Source: RGIG3178 sp942492795 (GTDB lineage Bacteria > Bacillota > Clostridia > Christensenellales > QAND01). Taken from it: a stretch of 64,000 nt of DNA. The stretch spans positions 1,240,001-1,304,000 of the forward strand of contig OW818639.1 in the NCBI GenBank assembly GCA_942492795.1, written 5' to 3'. The position numbers were made by a program, and so were the translations under genes. Shown here piece after piece: positions 1 to 8,305 of this stretch. Under the pieces are notes generated by a model that ran no database searches, was not told where the DNA came from, and was given only the letters and a program-made list of their open reading frames with translations. Position 1 is the first letter of the stretch; each line of letters begins with the position of its first letter.

Positions 1-1968
1 ACGGTTGCCAGCGCTTATGGCGAAACGCAACATCATGGGAATGTTTACCGCATGGTGGATCTGCCCGGAACCTATTCGCTTTTGGCCAACTCCGTTGAGG
101 AAGAGGTCGCCAGGGATTTTCTCTGTTATGGCAATGCCGACGCAGCGGTGGTGGTTGCGGACGCAACATGCCTTGAACGGAATTTGAATCTGGTGCTTCA
201 AACGCTGGAGATAACCGGCAATGTCGTGCTGTGCATCAATCTGATGGATGAAGCAAAGCGCAAGGGAATCGTAATTGACCTGGCGCTGTTGTCCCGGCTG
301 TTGGGCGTGCCGGTCGTCGGCACCGATGCCAGGCGGGGCGGCGGACTAATAAAGCTGATGGATGCTGTAGAGAAGGTCGCGCAGGGCAATCGTCTGCCTC
401 CGCTTGCGGTGCGATACGAAGATGCGATCGAACAGGCTATTGCCATGCTGGAACCTTTGCTGCAGATGGCATTGCAACATAAGCTCAACGCCCGGTGGGC
501 TGCCTTGAGGATGCTTGAGGAGGAAACCTTTGGGGATTCCATTTCAAAAGCTATCGGGATCGACCTTCTGGGCGATGAAGCGATAGCGCGGAACCTGACG
601 TGTGCCAAGGCGCTCCTTAACGAGCATGGCTATGACAGCACGTCTATTCGGGATGCTTTGGTTTTGAGCATCATAGCGCAAGCACAGGATATCGCCCGGC
701 AGACGGTCGTTTTTGAGAAAAAGCGCCATGATGCCACAGACAGAAAACTGGACCGCATTTTAACGTCCAAAGCCTATGGCATTCCCGCCATGCTGCTGTT
801 GCTGGCGCTTGTCTTTTGGATCACCATCACAGGCGCAAACGCCCCTTCACAAGCACTTTCGCGACTGTTGTTCTTGTTGCAGGATAAACTGACGGCTCTA
901 TTTGTGCACATCGGCGCGCCTGCGTGGCTGCACGGGGCATTGATCCTGGGCATATACCGGACGCTTGCGTGGGTCGTTTCGGTGATGCTGCCGCCTATGG
1001 CTATCTTTTTTCCGTTGTTTACGCTGCTGGAAGATGCGGGGTATTTGCCGCGCGTTGCGTTCAACCTTGACGCGCTGTTTAAAAAAGCGCGCGCACATGG
1101 GAAACAAGCGCTGTCAATGTGCATGGGGTTCGGGTGCAACGCCGCGGGCGTCATCGGCTGCCGCATCATCGATTCGCCGCGCGAGAGGCTGATCGCCATC
1201 ATCACCAACAATTTCGTGCCGTGCAACGGGCGGTTCCCGACGCTGATAGCGATGATCACGATGTTTTTCACGATTCCGGCGAGCGGCATCATTCAGTCGG
1301 GCGCATCGGCATTGTTGCTGACGCTTGTCATCGTGCTTGGCATCGGGATGACGTTTGTCCTGTCCGGACTGCTGTCCAAGACCGTTCTTAAGGGGTTGCC
1401 TTCGTCGTTCACACTCGAACTGCCGCCATACCGCAGGCCGCAACTCGGCAAGGTTATCGTGCGCTCCGTCTTTGACCGTACGCTGTTTGTTCTCTCAAGA
1501 GCCGTATCGGTGGCAGCGCCCGCGGGGCTTGTCATCTGGTGCATGGCAAACATACAAGTGGGCAATGCGAGTCTTCTGATGTACTGTGCAAATTTCTTCG
1601 ATCCGTTCGCAAGGCTTTTAGGGCTGGACGGTGTGATACTGATGGCGTTTGTTTTGGGATTCCCGGCGAACGAAATTGTGCTGCCCATCATCATCATGTG
1701 CTATATGTCCACAGGCAGCATCCTTTCGCTCGCATCGCTCGGTGCGTTGAAAGTACTTTTGGTTTCCCACGGATGGACCTGGCTTACGGCACTGTGCACG
1801 ATGCTGTTCTCGCTGATGCATTTTCCGTGCGCGACGACATGCCTGACCATTTTAAAGGAAACGCGAAGCCTGAAGTGGACCGGTGTTTCGATGCTGGTTC
1901 CGACGATAACGGGGATGATGCTTTGCTTTTTGACAGCGACAGCGGCGAGGCTGCTGGGCTTTGCTTAA
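1..1968 (+). CDS. feoB: Ferrous iron transport protein B, 5'-truncated by window edge
   Basis: GTP-dependent Fe(II) importer of the cytoplasmic membrane. The reading frame is already open at base 1, so the N-terminus including the G1/P-loop lies outside the window. Visible are the G3 motif DLPG (about bases 58-69), the G4-type motif NLMD (near 238-249), the cytosolic helical domain, and then the polytopic Gate/FeoB_C region with the conserved GFGCNAAG-type segment near 1127-1150 and a GFPANEIVLP segment near 1660. At least seven hydrophobic helices follow residue ~255. No feoA or feoC follows, since the next gene is a small phage-like protein. Identification is secure; only the start is missing. 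Confidence 0.96.
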   Translation, partial: TVASAYGETQHHGNVYRMVDLPGTYSLLANSVEEEVARDFLCYGNADAAVVVADATCLERNLNLVLQTLEITGNVVLCINLMDEAKRKGIVIDLALLSRLLGVPVVGTDARRGGGLIKLMDAVEKVAQGNRLPPLAVRYEDAIEQAIAMLEPLLQMALQHKLNARWAALRMLEEETFGDSISKAIGIDLLGDEAIARNLTCAKALLNEHGYDSTSIRDALVLSIIAQAQDIARQTVVFEKKRHDATDRKLDRILTSKAYGIPAMLLLLALVFWITITGANAPSQALSRLLFLLQDKLTALFVHIGAPAWLHGALILGIYRTLAWVVSVMLPPMAIFFPLFTLLEDAGYLPRVAFNLDALFKKARAHGKQALSMCMGFGCNAAGVIGCRIIDSPRERLIAIITNNFVPCNGRFPTLIAMITMFFTIPASGIIQSGASALLLTLVIVLGIGMTFVLSGLLSKTVLKGLPSSFTLELPPYRRPQLGKVIVRSVFDRTLFVLSRAVSVAAPAGLVIWCMANIQVGNASLLMYCANFFDPFARLLGLDGVILMAFVLGFPANEIVLPIIIMCYMSTGSILSLASLGALKVLLVSHGWTWLTALCTMLFSLMHFPCATTCLTILKETRSLKWTGVSMLVPTITGMMLCFLTATAARLLGFA

Positions 1969-2042
1969 CGGGAAAACCAAGGCATGAAAAGGGAGCCCGG
2001 ATGGGATACTTCCAAGGTATCCTTAAAATTCGGGTGAAGTGC

Positions 2043-2297
2043 ATGAAATACAGAAAAAAGCCGGTCATCGTCGAAGCCGTGCTGTGGGACGGCAGCAACA
2101 TTTCCGAACTGCGTCAATTTTTGGGGGACAGCGTTTTCTTTTTTGATGAAAACAGGGTAATAGGCGGGCTTATCGTCAAAACGCTGGAAGGAGAAAACTC
2201 CGCATCCATCGGCGATTACATCGTCAGGGGCGTGGACGGTGAGTTTTATCCGTGCAAGCCCGATGTGTTTGAAAAGACGTATGAACCTGTGGGGTGA
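2043..2297 (+). CDS. Small phage-type hypothetical protein (84 aa)
   Basis: An 84-residue soluble protein starting MKYRKKPVIVEAV and ending with a GDYIVRGVDGEFYPCKPDVF segment. This pattern is typical of small conserved proteins found in Firmicute phages and as chromosomal strays; their function is unknown. I chose the ATG at 2043 because the family begins at MKYRKKP. An in-frame ATG at 2001 would add 14 residues with no better ribosome site. It follows feoB by 74 bp with no visible terminator, so it may be read through from feoB. No other phage genes surround it. Confidence 0.7.
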   Translation: MKYRKKPVIVEAVLWDGSNISELRQFLGDSVFFFDENRVIGGLIVKTLEGENSASIGDYIVRGVDGEFYPCKPDVFEKTYEPVG

Positions 2298-2332
2298 CTG
2301 CATGGGCGATGTGTAAAAACCGTTTGGCAAGA

Positions 2333-3175
2333 TTAGTCAGGCTGATCGTCCTTTGGGTCCGCAATGAGCGGCACGTACATCATCATTGCTTGGTTTTGTG
2401 TGACGAACTCTTCACTCAGCAGGACTCCGTTTTTGTCAAAACACTGACGAAAAAGTTCGTTGTTCCGACTGAATCCACCCCACCATTCGCCCTTTATAAC
2501 GTGGTTTTTCTCGATGATCCGGTAATGGCAAAATGGCTCCTGATCGCTCCGCCATTCCCCTTCAAGGGTATCCGCTGCGACCTTGACACGAAGCTGAAAC
2601 GTCGCGTCCGTATCGTTTCGCACCATCAAATCAAGGTAGGGATACGAGCAGGTCGCCCCGCTGCCAAACGGCTGTGTGCGCTCGGAATCTGGGAATACGT
2701 CATACCCGTGACGATGCCGTTCGCACACTGTAAGCGGCGTGTGCAGTGTCATCCAGTACAGCAGGTTGGACATCTGGCACAGCCCGCCGCCGATCCCCGC
2801 CGCAACCTTTCCTCCCTGCAGCACCATGCCGTTTAAATATCCTTTGCGGACACTCGGACGCCCGACGATCCGCCAAAAGCTCAACGATTGGCGCGGGCGC
2901 AGGAGAATTCCATCCAGCCTTTGGGAGGCAATACGAAGGTTTACAATTTTATTGTACTGGTATTGCATATCCACGTCTTTGAGTTGGCGCAACAGCGGTG
3001 AGCTGTGCGAAAAATAGGAATTTGGCAGGTTGCTGTCATGGTATTCACGTGCGAAGCTACGCCTGTGTATCGCCCAAGAGGCATACCGCAGCATGGTATA
3101 AGCGCCTTTGCCAAGGGCAAGGCGAAGCGGGCTTCGCAGCCTCGGTTTAAAATCATCCCGCCTGCCGAATTTCAT
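2333..3175 (-). CDS. VanW family protein
   Basis: A 280-residue protein with the VanW core: LRPRQSLSFWRIVGRPS, then the GGGLCQMSNLLYW segment and the HGYDVFPDSERTQPFGSGAT stretch. VanW was named from vancomycin resistance clusters, but most homologues are stand-alone and of unknown biochemical role, probably linked to the cell envelope. Here there is no vanRS or ligase nearby, so a resistance role is not implied. It begins with ATG preceded by GGAGG at a good distance. No signal peptide or transmembrane helix is evident. It is convergent with the upstream small gene. Confidence 0.9.
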   Translation of the reverse strand: MKFGRRDDFKPRLRSPLRLALGKGAYTMLRYASWAIHRRSFAREYHDSNLPNSYFSHSSPLLRQLKDVDMQYQYNKIVNLRIASQRLDGILLRPRQSLSFWRIVGRPSVRKGYLNGMVLQGGKVAAGIGGGLCQMSNLLYWMTLHTPLTVCERHRHGYDVFPDSERTQPFGSGATCSYPYLDLMVRNDTDATFQLRVKVAADTLEGEWRSDQEPFCHYRIIEKNHVIKGEWWGGFSRNNELFRQCFDKNGVLLSEEFVTQNQAMMMYVPLIADPKDDQPD

Positions 3176-3242
3176 CCAGTGCCTCCAAGGACGGATATTT
3201 CAATTGTGAACAACAGTGGTCACTCTAAACTATATGCTGCGA

Positions 3243-3536
3243 TCATTCACTTTCGCCATCGTCGTAGGGGATCGAATGATACGTGAGGATTGCGCCAACG
3301 GTTAATGGAATCGATGCGTAGATCGCAAGCGAAAGCATGCTGGTGACAGAGCCTATCCCCATAAACCAGACGGCGAGCATGCTGCGTTTTTCAACGTTGA
3401 AGCCGCCGATAACAGCGAGGATGCCGCCGATAACCCCCACGATGCCAAAGACATTCATAAAACCTAACGTCAAGCAGGACAATGCAATAGCAATTTGTCC
3501 GCCTACGATTCCAAGACATTTACCCGCAATTGGCAA
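3243..3536 (-). CDS. Small integral membrane protein with TTG start
   Basis: About 97 residues with three or four hydrophobic helices rich in Gly, Ile and Val and a short acidic tail (DDGESE). The start chosen is the TTG at 3536, because GGGAGGTG lies six bases upstream of it. The longer in-frame reading from 3575 has no ribosome site. No family is recognised. The neighbouring YlxP-like gene is on the same strand about 90 bp upstream, and VanW is 68 bp downstream on the same strand, so the three may share transcripts. Confidence 0.6.
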   Translation of the reverse strand: MPIAGKCLGIVGGQIAIALSCLTLGFMNVFGIVGVIGGILAVIGGFNVEKRSMLAVWFMGIGSVTSMLSLAIYASIPLTVGAILTYHSIPYDDGESE

Positions 3537-3626
3537 AACAAGCACCTCCCGATAAGCATTATGATAGATACACAAACCAATGGCATAAAGGTGTTATACG
3601 GCAAGCAAGCCGGGATTAGGCAGAAA

Positions 3627-3905
3627 CTACCGTATCTCCCTTTGCACATCGGTTATCTGTGCTTCGGTGTTTTGCTCGATAAAGTTCAAAATCGTGTCCA
3701 TGATGCTGTCAGCCTGAGCCGTGCTGCCCGCGAGAGCGGCAATTGCGAGGACGGCAGTTTTGTGGACATCTTGCGCGTCCGATTCGACTGCGGACACGTT
3801 GAACTTGGACAATTTTGCGAGAAGGCTTTTAACCACCGTGCGTTTTTCCTTCAGCGTATGAACAAAAGGGGCATACAGTGTTACGGTCAGAACGGCGATG
3901 TGCAT
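3627..3905 (-). CDS. YlxP-like DUF503 protein
   Basis: A 92-residue protein starting MHIAVLTVTLYAPFVHTLKEKR, which fits the DUF503/YlxP family in both length and the conserved KEKR...VKSLLAKL...FNVSAVE pattern. In many Firmicutes YlxP lies in the nusA-infB-rbfA operon and is thought to assist ribosome or RNA processes. Here it is outside that context, and its exact role is unknown. The ATG at 3905 has AAGGAG just upstream; in-frame codons before it lack a ribosome site. Confidence 0.88.
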   Translation of the reverse strand: MHIAVLTVTLYAPFVHTLKEKRTVVKSLLAKLSKFNVSAVESDAQDVHKTAVLAIAALAGSTAQADSIMDTILNFIEQNTEAQITDVQREIR

Positions 3906-3964
3906 GGGATTCTCCTTTTGTTGATCCGGCAAGCGTGCCAATTGAAGCGGGAGCATTCTAAACT

Positions 3965-4025
3965 TATCATATCAAAAAGCGCCGGATAAAAAAGATATAA
4001 GTACCACCTTCTTTATCCGGCGTCA
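3965..4025 (-). terminator. Intrinsic terminator after the lipoprotein gene
   Basis: Inverted repeat GCCGGATAAA/TTTATCCGGC with a ~20-base loop. On the minus strand the stem is followed by a run of T (GGCGCTTTTTGA). It lies just past the stop of the lipoprotein gene at 4037. Confidence 0.75.
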
Positions 4026-4036
4026 AAAGTCTTCTA

Positions 4037-4939
4037 CTACTGATGGACCCACTCCGTCCACTTGTATTCTTCCGGTTTGCAAACGACAATCGTTCCATCC
4101 GTCGTTTTATATCTTGTCAGAGCGACCCGGAATTCATAGCCGTCTTCAAAGCGGCCTATTCTCCAGTAATACAAGCTGCCCGATACACTGCCGCTTTTAA
4201 GCTTAGGGCTGTCGTAGGTGCAATTCATCTGATCAAAAGCGTTGTCCAATTGAACGGGATTTCCGCTTATGTCACGGCATTCAACAACAAAATAGAATTG
4301 TGATACGGTGGCATCCCCGCTGTTCTTAAAACGGACAAAAAGGCGTGTACTCCCGTTTTTTACTTTAACGCTGGTAACACTCAGAGAAAAAGGATACCGG
4401 TCATAGAGGCTTTCCAGATAATCATATGGTTGATCACTGTCTGAATCCGCTGAATCAGCCAGCACCTTTGCACTGGCAAACGCGCTGTCGTTGCCCTTTG
4501 ATACAGCCGACTTCAAATCCTCTATGGCGTTATACAAGCCGATAATCTGTATGTCAGCGAGCGTTTTTATATCCTGCAGCCCATCAGGCGCGTTGGTCTT
4601 TAAAAAATTGGAACATGATGCCTGTAGGGATGACGCCTCATATCGGAACGAATCGTACCATTCCGCGTTAAGCTCCAAATCGCTTGACAAACGCTTTTGG
4701 AAAGCGGGCAGTGACTCGTTGAATATATCGTCGTATCGGCCCAAGGTAACAGAAAGCCAATCGAGATTATCCTCCGTCAGCGCGACATCATTCAGTGGTA
4801 CGGTCTCTTTGTAGATGGGAACATCTTTGAGGTTTGGCACGTACGCTGCGGCTTGGAATTTGAAAGCCGTTTTTGCCGCGCATCCGGAAAGGAACAAAAA
4901 GAGAAGAGCGAAGAGAAAAGGGAAAAGCCGTTTTTTCAT
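4037..4939 (-). CDS. Secreted lipoprotein of unknown function
   Basis: 300 residues with a lipoprotein signal: MKKR, a hydrophobic stretch LFPFLFALLFLFL, then the lipobox LSGC with Cys20 as the predicted lipidated residue. The mature part has a helical N-terminal half (roughly residues 45-170) and a C-terminal part (residues ~190-295) containing an alternating hydrophobic pattern (VTSVKVKNGSTRLFVRFKNSG, then FYFVVECRDISGNP) like beta-sandwich domains of extracytoplasmic lipoproteins. No enzyme motif is seen. AGGAGGTG precedes the ATG. It is monocistronic, with its own terminator downstream. Confidence 0.8.
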   Translation of the reverse strand: MKKRLFPFLFALLFLFLSGCAAKTAFKFQAAAYVPNLKDVPIYKETVPLNDVALTEDNLDWLSVTLGRYDDIFNESLPAFQKRLSSDLELNAEWYDSFRYEASSLQASCSNFLKTNAPDGLQDIKTLADIQIIGLYNAIEDLKSAVSKGNDSAFASAKVLADSADSDSDQPYDYLESLYDRYPFSLSVTSVKVKNGSTRLFVRFKNSGDATVSQFYFVVECRDISGNPVQLDNAFDQMNCTYDSPKLKSGSVSGSLYYWRIGRFEDGYEFRVALTRYKTTDGTIVVCKPEEYKWTEWVHQ

Positions 4940-5229
4940 GACGCACCTCCTAATATGGCGTTATTTTATCATAAATACGCACCAATATCGATAAAAACAA
5001 GCATATCGCATGAATAATATCAAAATATGTTTCGTAAACATTCAAACCGTACAAATAAAGACAAAGATACTATTGAAGAATGCCTATAAAACGGCATTCA
5101 ATGATAAAAGACATTTTTTGCACCAAATACGCCAAAGCGTATCAGCTCCTAAACATGATGCGGATGCACCGTTGAGGTCAACAGAAATAAGCGGACAGCG
5201 TCAAAGCTCCGCTTGATTGTTGTTGACGC
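4940..5229. other. Intergenic stretch, AT-rich, with a weak hairpin
   Basis: 290 bases without a credible gene. The only structure is a stem AAGCGGA/TCCGCTT at about 5189-5214, read on the minus strand just after the membrane glycosyltransferase-like gene. It could be its terminator but has only a weak T-run. Confidence 0.4.
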
Positions 5230-6804
5230 TTATCGCGCCTGATACAGCATATAGGTGTATTTTTTATTCTCGAATATCTGCTTGACGGAATCGATCAGCT
5301 TGTAATTGTTGGAGAGGTAGGGTACATTGGGCGATTTGTCGTTCGCGCCAAGGCGCAGTACGACAAATTCAGCACCTTTGTTCTTGATGATCAGGTTCTG
5401 TGCCTGCATCATAGCGGGGTCGGGAATGTTGTTTTTACAGAAATACTTCGTCACAGGCAAAAGCCCGGCAGCGGTATAGAATCCGCCATCCAAAAAGCCG
5501 TAGTTCAAAAGCGTCGGGTTCTCGCTCTGGTTGATGATCCTGGCAAAGCGGAACTGGGCAAGCTGTGCCTGCTCCATTGCCATGAAACTCTTGTTCGGAC
5601 TGCAAAGATAAGCGCCCGTGGTCGAAAACATGAACGCCAGAAGGGCGGTTATGATCACCACGCGTTTGACGGTTTGCGCAGAAGCAGGCTTTGCTTCGCT
5701 CTTTCCGAAGAAGTAAACCATGACCTTTGCCACCACGATAAGCGCCAGAACGAGGAAGACGTAGAAGATCAAAAAGTAATAGGGATATTTCTTGCCGCCA
5801 CCGTATACGCCCAAAACCAACAGCGATACGATAAACGCAAGCGAGATCTTTGGCCAGACGCCGCGCTGCAGCTTGTTGGTGAACACGAAGCCTGCGATGG
5901 ATGTCAGCCCTGCGTAAAGCATCAATGGGTTTTTATTCAGCGCGTCGCCGAAGTTTGCAGCGGTCGTTCTCAAAACGCTCCAAATGTTGGAGGATACTTT
6001 GCCGTAAACGACGATGTTGATATAAAAATACGTATGGTACCAATCGTACAGCGCGCCGTTGAGAACAAAATACAAAAAGCACGGGGCTGTCGCGATCGCC
6101 ATTCCTAACAGGAAATACGCGCAGTACAAAAATGCCTGTTTGGGTTTTTTGCGCAGCAGCAAACCGATAAACACACAAAACATCCATGCGGCCCAGAATC
6201 CAAGCATCGTATATTTGATCCACAGCACGCCGCCCGCAAGAACGCCGCAGATGATGAGTGTTTTTTTGGATAAACCGTCTCCCTGGAAGAATTTCAGGAT
6301 ATAATACAGCCCCGCCATCAAAAGCGGCAGGCAGAATTCCTCGGCGCTGTCCCCCTCCGCAAAGCTCACCGATGTGTAGGTCAATACCGCCAGAATTGGC
6401 ACAAGCACGTAGGATATCCGATGGGGCAGGTACAAATCGATAATCTTGGCAGCGTAATAAAGATAGAACGCGCCAGCCGCTACCTCAAAAAGATATACGC
6501 CAAAGAAAGAAGTGTTGGAGATAAGGTAGGAGACTCCGTGTATCAGGTAGAGGTAAAGGCCTTTTTGCTCGTATAAATCGCGGTAGACGACCTTGCCGTT
6601 CATCATGCTCTTGCCGACGGTGAAATAACAGTTGGCGTCCACCCAGTCGTTAAACGGGTAGAGGAAGGAGGATTTTGAGCAGATGGCAAGAACGAAGAAC
6701 GAAACAAACAGACAGTATAAAAACAGCCTGTTTCTGCGCGCCCACAACGCGATCAATTCCAAAATAGCGGGCCTTTCTTCGATGAGTTCCTGCTGCTGCA
6801 TCAT
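5230..6804 (-). CDS. Polytopic membrane protein, GT-C/PMT-like glycosyltransferase
   Basis: 524 residues with roughly ten to twelve transmembrane helices. The N-terminal part resembles GT-C fold enzymes that use polyprenyl-phosphate sugars: after the first helix comes an extracytoplasmic loop with acidic residues (FNDWVDANCYF, then DLYEQKGLYLYLIH). A second acidic loop reads FAEGDSAEEFCLP. The C-terminal ~90 residues are a soluble extracytoplasmic domain. The substrate cannot be read from sequence. The ATG at 6804 follows GGGGG nine bases upstream. The gene stands alone, with no neighbouring polysaccharide genes. Confidence 0.7.
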   Translation of the reverse strand: MMQQQELIEERPAILELIALWARRNRLFLYCLFVSFFVLAICSKSSFLYPFNDWVDANCYFTVGKSMMNGKVVYRDLYEQKGLYLYLIHGVSYLISNTSFFGVYLFEVAAGAFYLYYAAKIIDLYLPHRISYVLVPILAVLTYTSVSFAEGDSAEEFCLPLLMAGLYYILKFFQGDGLSKKTLIICGVLAGGVLWIKYTMLGFWAAWMFCVFIGLLLRKKPKQAFLYCAYFLLGMAIATAPCFLYFVLNGALYDWYHTYFYINIVVYGKVSSNIWSVLRTTAANFGDALNKNPLMLYAGLTSIAGFVFTNKLQRGVWPKISLAFIVSLLVLGVYGGGKKYPYYFLIFYVFLVLALIVVAKVMVYFFGKSEAKPASAQTVKRVVIITALLAFMFSTTGAYLCSPNKSFMAMEQAQLAQFRFARIINQSENPTLLNYGFLDGGFYTAAGLLPVTKYFCKNNIPDPAMMQAQNLIIKNKGAEFVVLRLGANDKSPNVPYLSNNYKLIDSVKQIFENKKYTYMLYQAR

Positions 6805-6928
6805 GGTTACAATCCCCCGGGACGGATGGTTGCCATTGTGTATTGTATCACAGGATCGTGCGAGAACGAATGTTGTTTTTGTGATTTAATTGTGATTTGA
6901 TGTGGCAACGGATAGAAATTTGTCAGGA

Positions 6929-7339
6929 TTATTTCTCAAGCGCAGTATTGGACACCACCAGCAGCAGCGATACCGCAAACAAGGCGAATATCAGTATAAA
7001 TGCCGCCAGCATGCCGTATTGCAATATGGGATGGATGGTTCCTTGCGGATAGACGAATTGAAAAAAACATCGAACAGCCCATAGTATGCTTGACAATGAC
7101 AGCATGACGATAAGCGCGAAGCGCGTCGGCTGGAAATAAACGAACAGCATATTCGCAATCCCGAACAGTACCAGACATAGTGAAAAGAACACATTGATGG
7201 CGCGTATGGCCAGTACCAGTTCCGTAGCCTGTGCGTTGATGTAGGAATACCAGTTCCACTGCCCGGGGACAAAGAAGTGCCATATGCCAAAAGCCGTGGA
7301 GCAAACACTTCCCAACGTTGTGAGGATTTTTACTGCCAT
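6929..7339 (-). CDS. Four-helix membrane protein of unknown function
   Basis: 136 residues with four predicted transmembrane helices (around residues 5-25, 45-68, 74-92 and 108-130) and a conserved-looking GIWHFFVPGQWNWYSYI segment between the first two. AAGGAGAAC precedes the ATG. The family appears widely in Firmicutes and Actinobacteria without an assigned function; I do not recognise a specific name. The gene is transcribed away from the folate operon. Confidence 0.65.
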   Translation of the reverse strand: MAVKILTTLGSVCSTAFGIWHFFVPGQWNWYSYINAQATELVLAIRAINVFFSLCLVLFGIANMLFVYFQPTRFALIVMLSLSSILWAVRCFFQFVYPQGTIHPILQYGMLAAFILIFALFAVSLLLVVSNTALEK

Positions 7340-7531
7340 TTGTTCTCCTTTGCATGGGGATGCATCGCGCCAAATTCGATTATGATCATTCTATACTATA
7401 ATACTGCGGACATACACAAAAAGTTGCATCAAAGCACATAAAGGCTTGCTGATACCGGATTTGACCTAAGACACGACCGATATCTGTCCGCCCGCCTTTG
7501 GTTTCATACAAACCGCTGCGCGTCGTGATGA

Positions 7532-7560
7532 TTGCGAAGTATGCGATTTCGCTATATAAT
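7532..7560 (+). promoter_or_regulatory. Sigma-A promoter of the folT operon
   Basis: -35 TTGCGA at 7532-7537 and a perfect -10 TATAAT at 7555-7560, spaced by 17 bases. Transcription would start near 7567, about 25 bases before the riboswitch aptamer, so the whole aptamer and terminator lie in the leader. Confidence 0.8.
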
Positions 7561-7589
7561 AAATCGACAATTTTTATCGTTGTCTCTCG

Positions 7590-7696
7590 GGAAGCAGAGT
7601 AGATGTTTGTGCGTCAAGTGTCGGTTGGACGGGGAGTTGCCAGCCGAACGAAAAGGACTTCGGTCCTTGCGGTACGAATGTCGCATCCCGCTGCTG
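7590..7696 (+). ncRNA. Tetrahydrofolate (THF, folT-type) riboswitch
   Basis: Leader matching the THF riboswitch pattern: P1 GCAG (7594-7597) pairing with CTGC (7691-7694), the conserved AGAGTAGATG after the P1 5' strand, then CGTCAAGTG, a hairpin GTCGGTTGGAC...GCCAGCCGAACGA, a second hairpin AGGACTTCGGTCCT, GCGGTA and the 3' block GCATCCCGCTGC. It lies directly upstream of a folate ECF transporter gene, the usual partner. The THF class senses reduced folates and normally reduces downstream expression when ligand is abundant. Confidence 0.9.
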
Positions 7697-7731
7697 CATG
7701 GGAGAGGTGGTACCTCTGCATGTAGCTTTTT
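7693..7731 (+). terminator. Riboswitch expression platform: intrinsic terminator
   Basis: Stem GCTGCATG + AGAGGT (7693-7708) against ACCTCT + CATG + TAGC (7712-7726) with small bulges, followed by five T. Its 5' arm overlaps the last bases of P1 of the THF aptamer. The ACCTC of the 3' arm is also complementary to the Shine-Dalgarno GAGGT at 7740-7744, so the platform could act on transcription, translation or both. Confidence 0.75.
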
Positions 7732-7752
7732 ACAATGAGGAGGTATTTTTAT

Positions 7753-8304
7753 TTGGAAAACAAAAACAAGAATTCCCGACGTATGTTTGCCGACGTCCGC
7801 ACGCTCGCAATCGCGGCGATGCTCGTTGCACTCAATGTCGTATTGACGCGCTATTTCTCCATATCCACACAGTTTTTGCGCATCGGATTTGGGTTTTTGC
7901 CGGTTGCTGTGTTCTCCATTCTCTACGGGCCGGTTCCAAGCGGCATAGCGGCGGCATTGGCGGATGTGATAGGCTATTTTCTCAATCCAATGGGACCGTA
8001 TTTCCCCGGATTTACCTTGAGCGCGTTTTTGCTCGGGTTGATCTTCGGGCTGTTTCTGTACAAAAAAGAATTGAGCTTAAAGCGCATCATCGTTTGCTGC
8101 ATATTTGCGGCATTCGCACTGGACGCGCTTGGTACTGTCTGGCTCACGATTTTATACCATTACGGCATCATGGCGATAATCTGGCAGAGACTGATGCAGG
8201 CGGTCGTCAAATTTGTCATTGAAGTGGTAATGCTTCTTGCGTATTCCAGGCTTTTGGACAAAACGCTGCGAAAGCAGATCCGTTCAAGCGCAGGGAGGGC
8301 ATAA
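7753..8304 (+). CDS. folT: Folate-specific ECF transporter S component
   Basis: 183-residue integral membrane protein with six helices, matching folate-family ECF S components: an N-terminal TLAIAAMLVALNVVLTRYFSI helix, then FLPVAVFSILYGPVPSGIAAALADVIGYFL, the typical GPYFPGFTLSAFLLGLIFG loop, and a basic C-terminus. It binds extracellular folate and works with the shared EcfA/A'/T module, which is not in this window. Start: TTG at 7753, because GAGGAGGT ends nine bases before it; an ATG at 7735 lies within the ribosome site itself. The riboswitch and context support folate as substrate. Confidence 0.92.
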   Translation: MENKNKNSRRMFADVRTLAIAAMLVALNVVLTRYFSISTQFLRIGFGFLPVAVFSILYGPVPSGIAAALADVIGYFLNPMGPYFPGFTLSAFLLGLIFGLFLYKKELSLKRIIVCCIFAAFALDALGTVWLTILYHYGIMAIIWQRLMQAVVKFVIEVVMLLAYSRLLDKTLRKQIRSSAGRA

Positions 8305-8305
8305 C

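Noticed and set aside
2043..2297. Prophage remnant around the small phage-type gene
   Set aside because: No integrase, attachment repeats or other phage genes nearby; a single small protein does not support a prophage.
2333..3175. Vancomycin resistance cluster suggested by VanW
   Set aside because: No vanRS, vanH/A/X or other resistance genes; stand-alone VanW proteins are common in Firmicutes.
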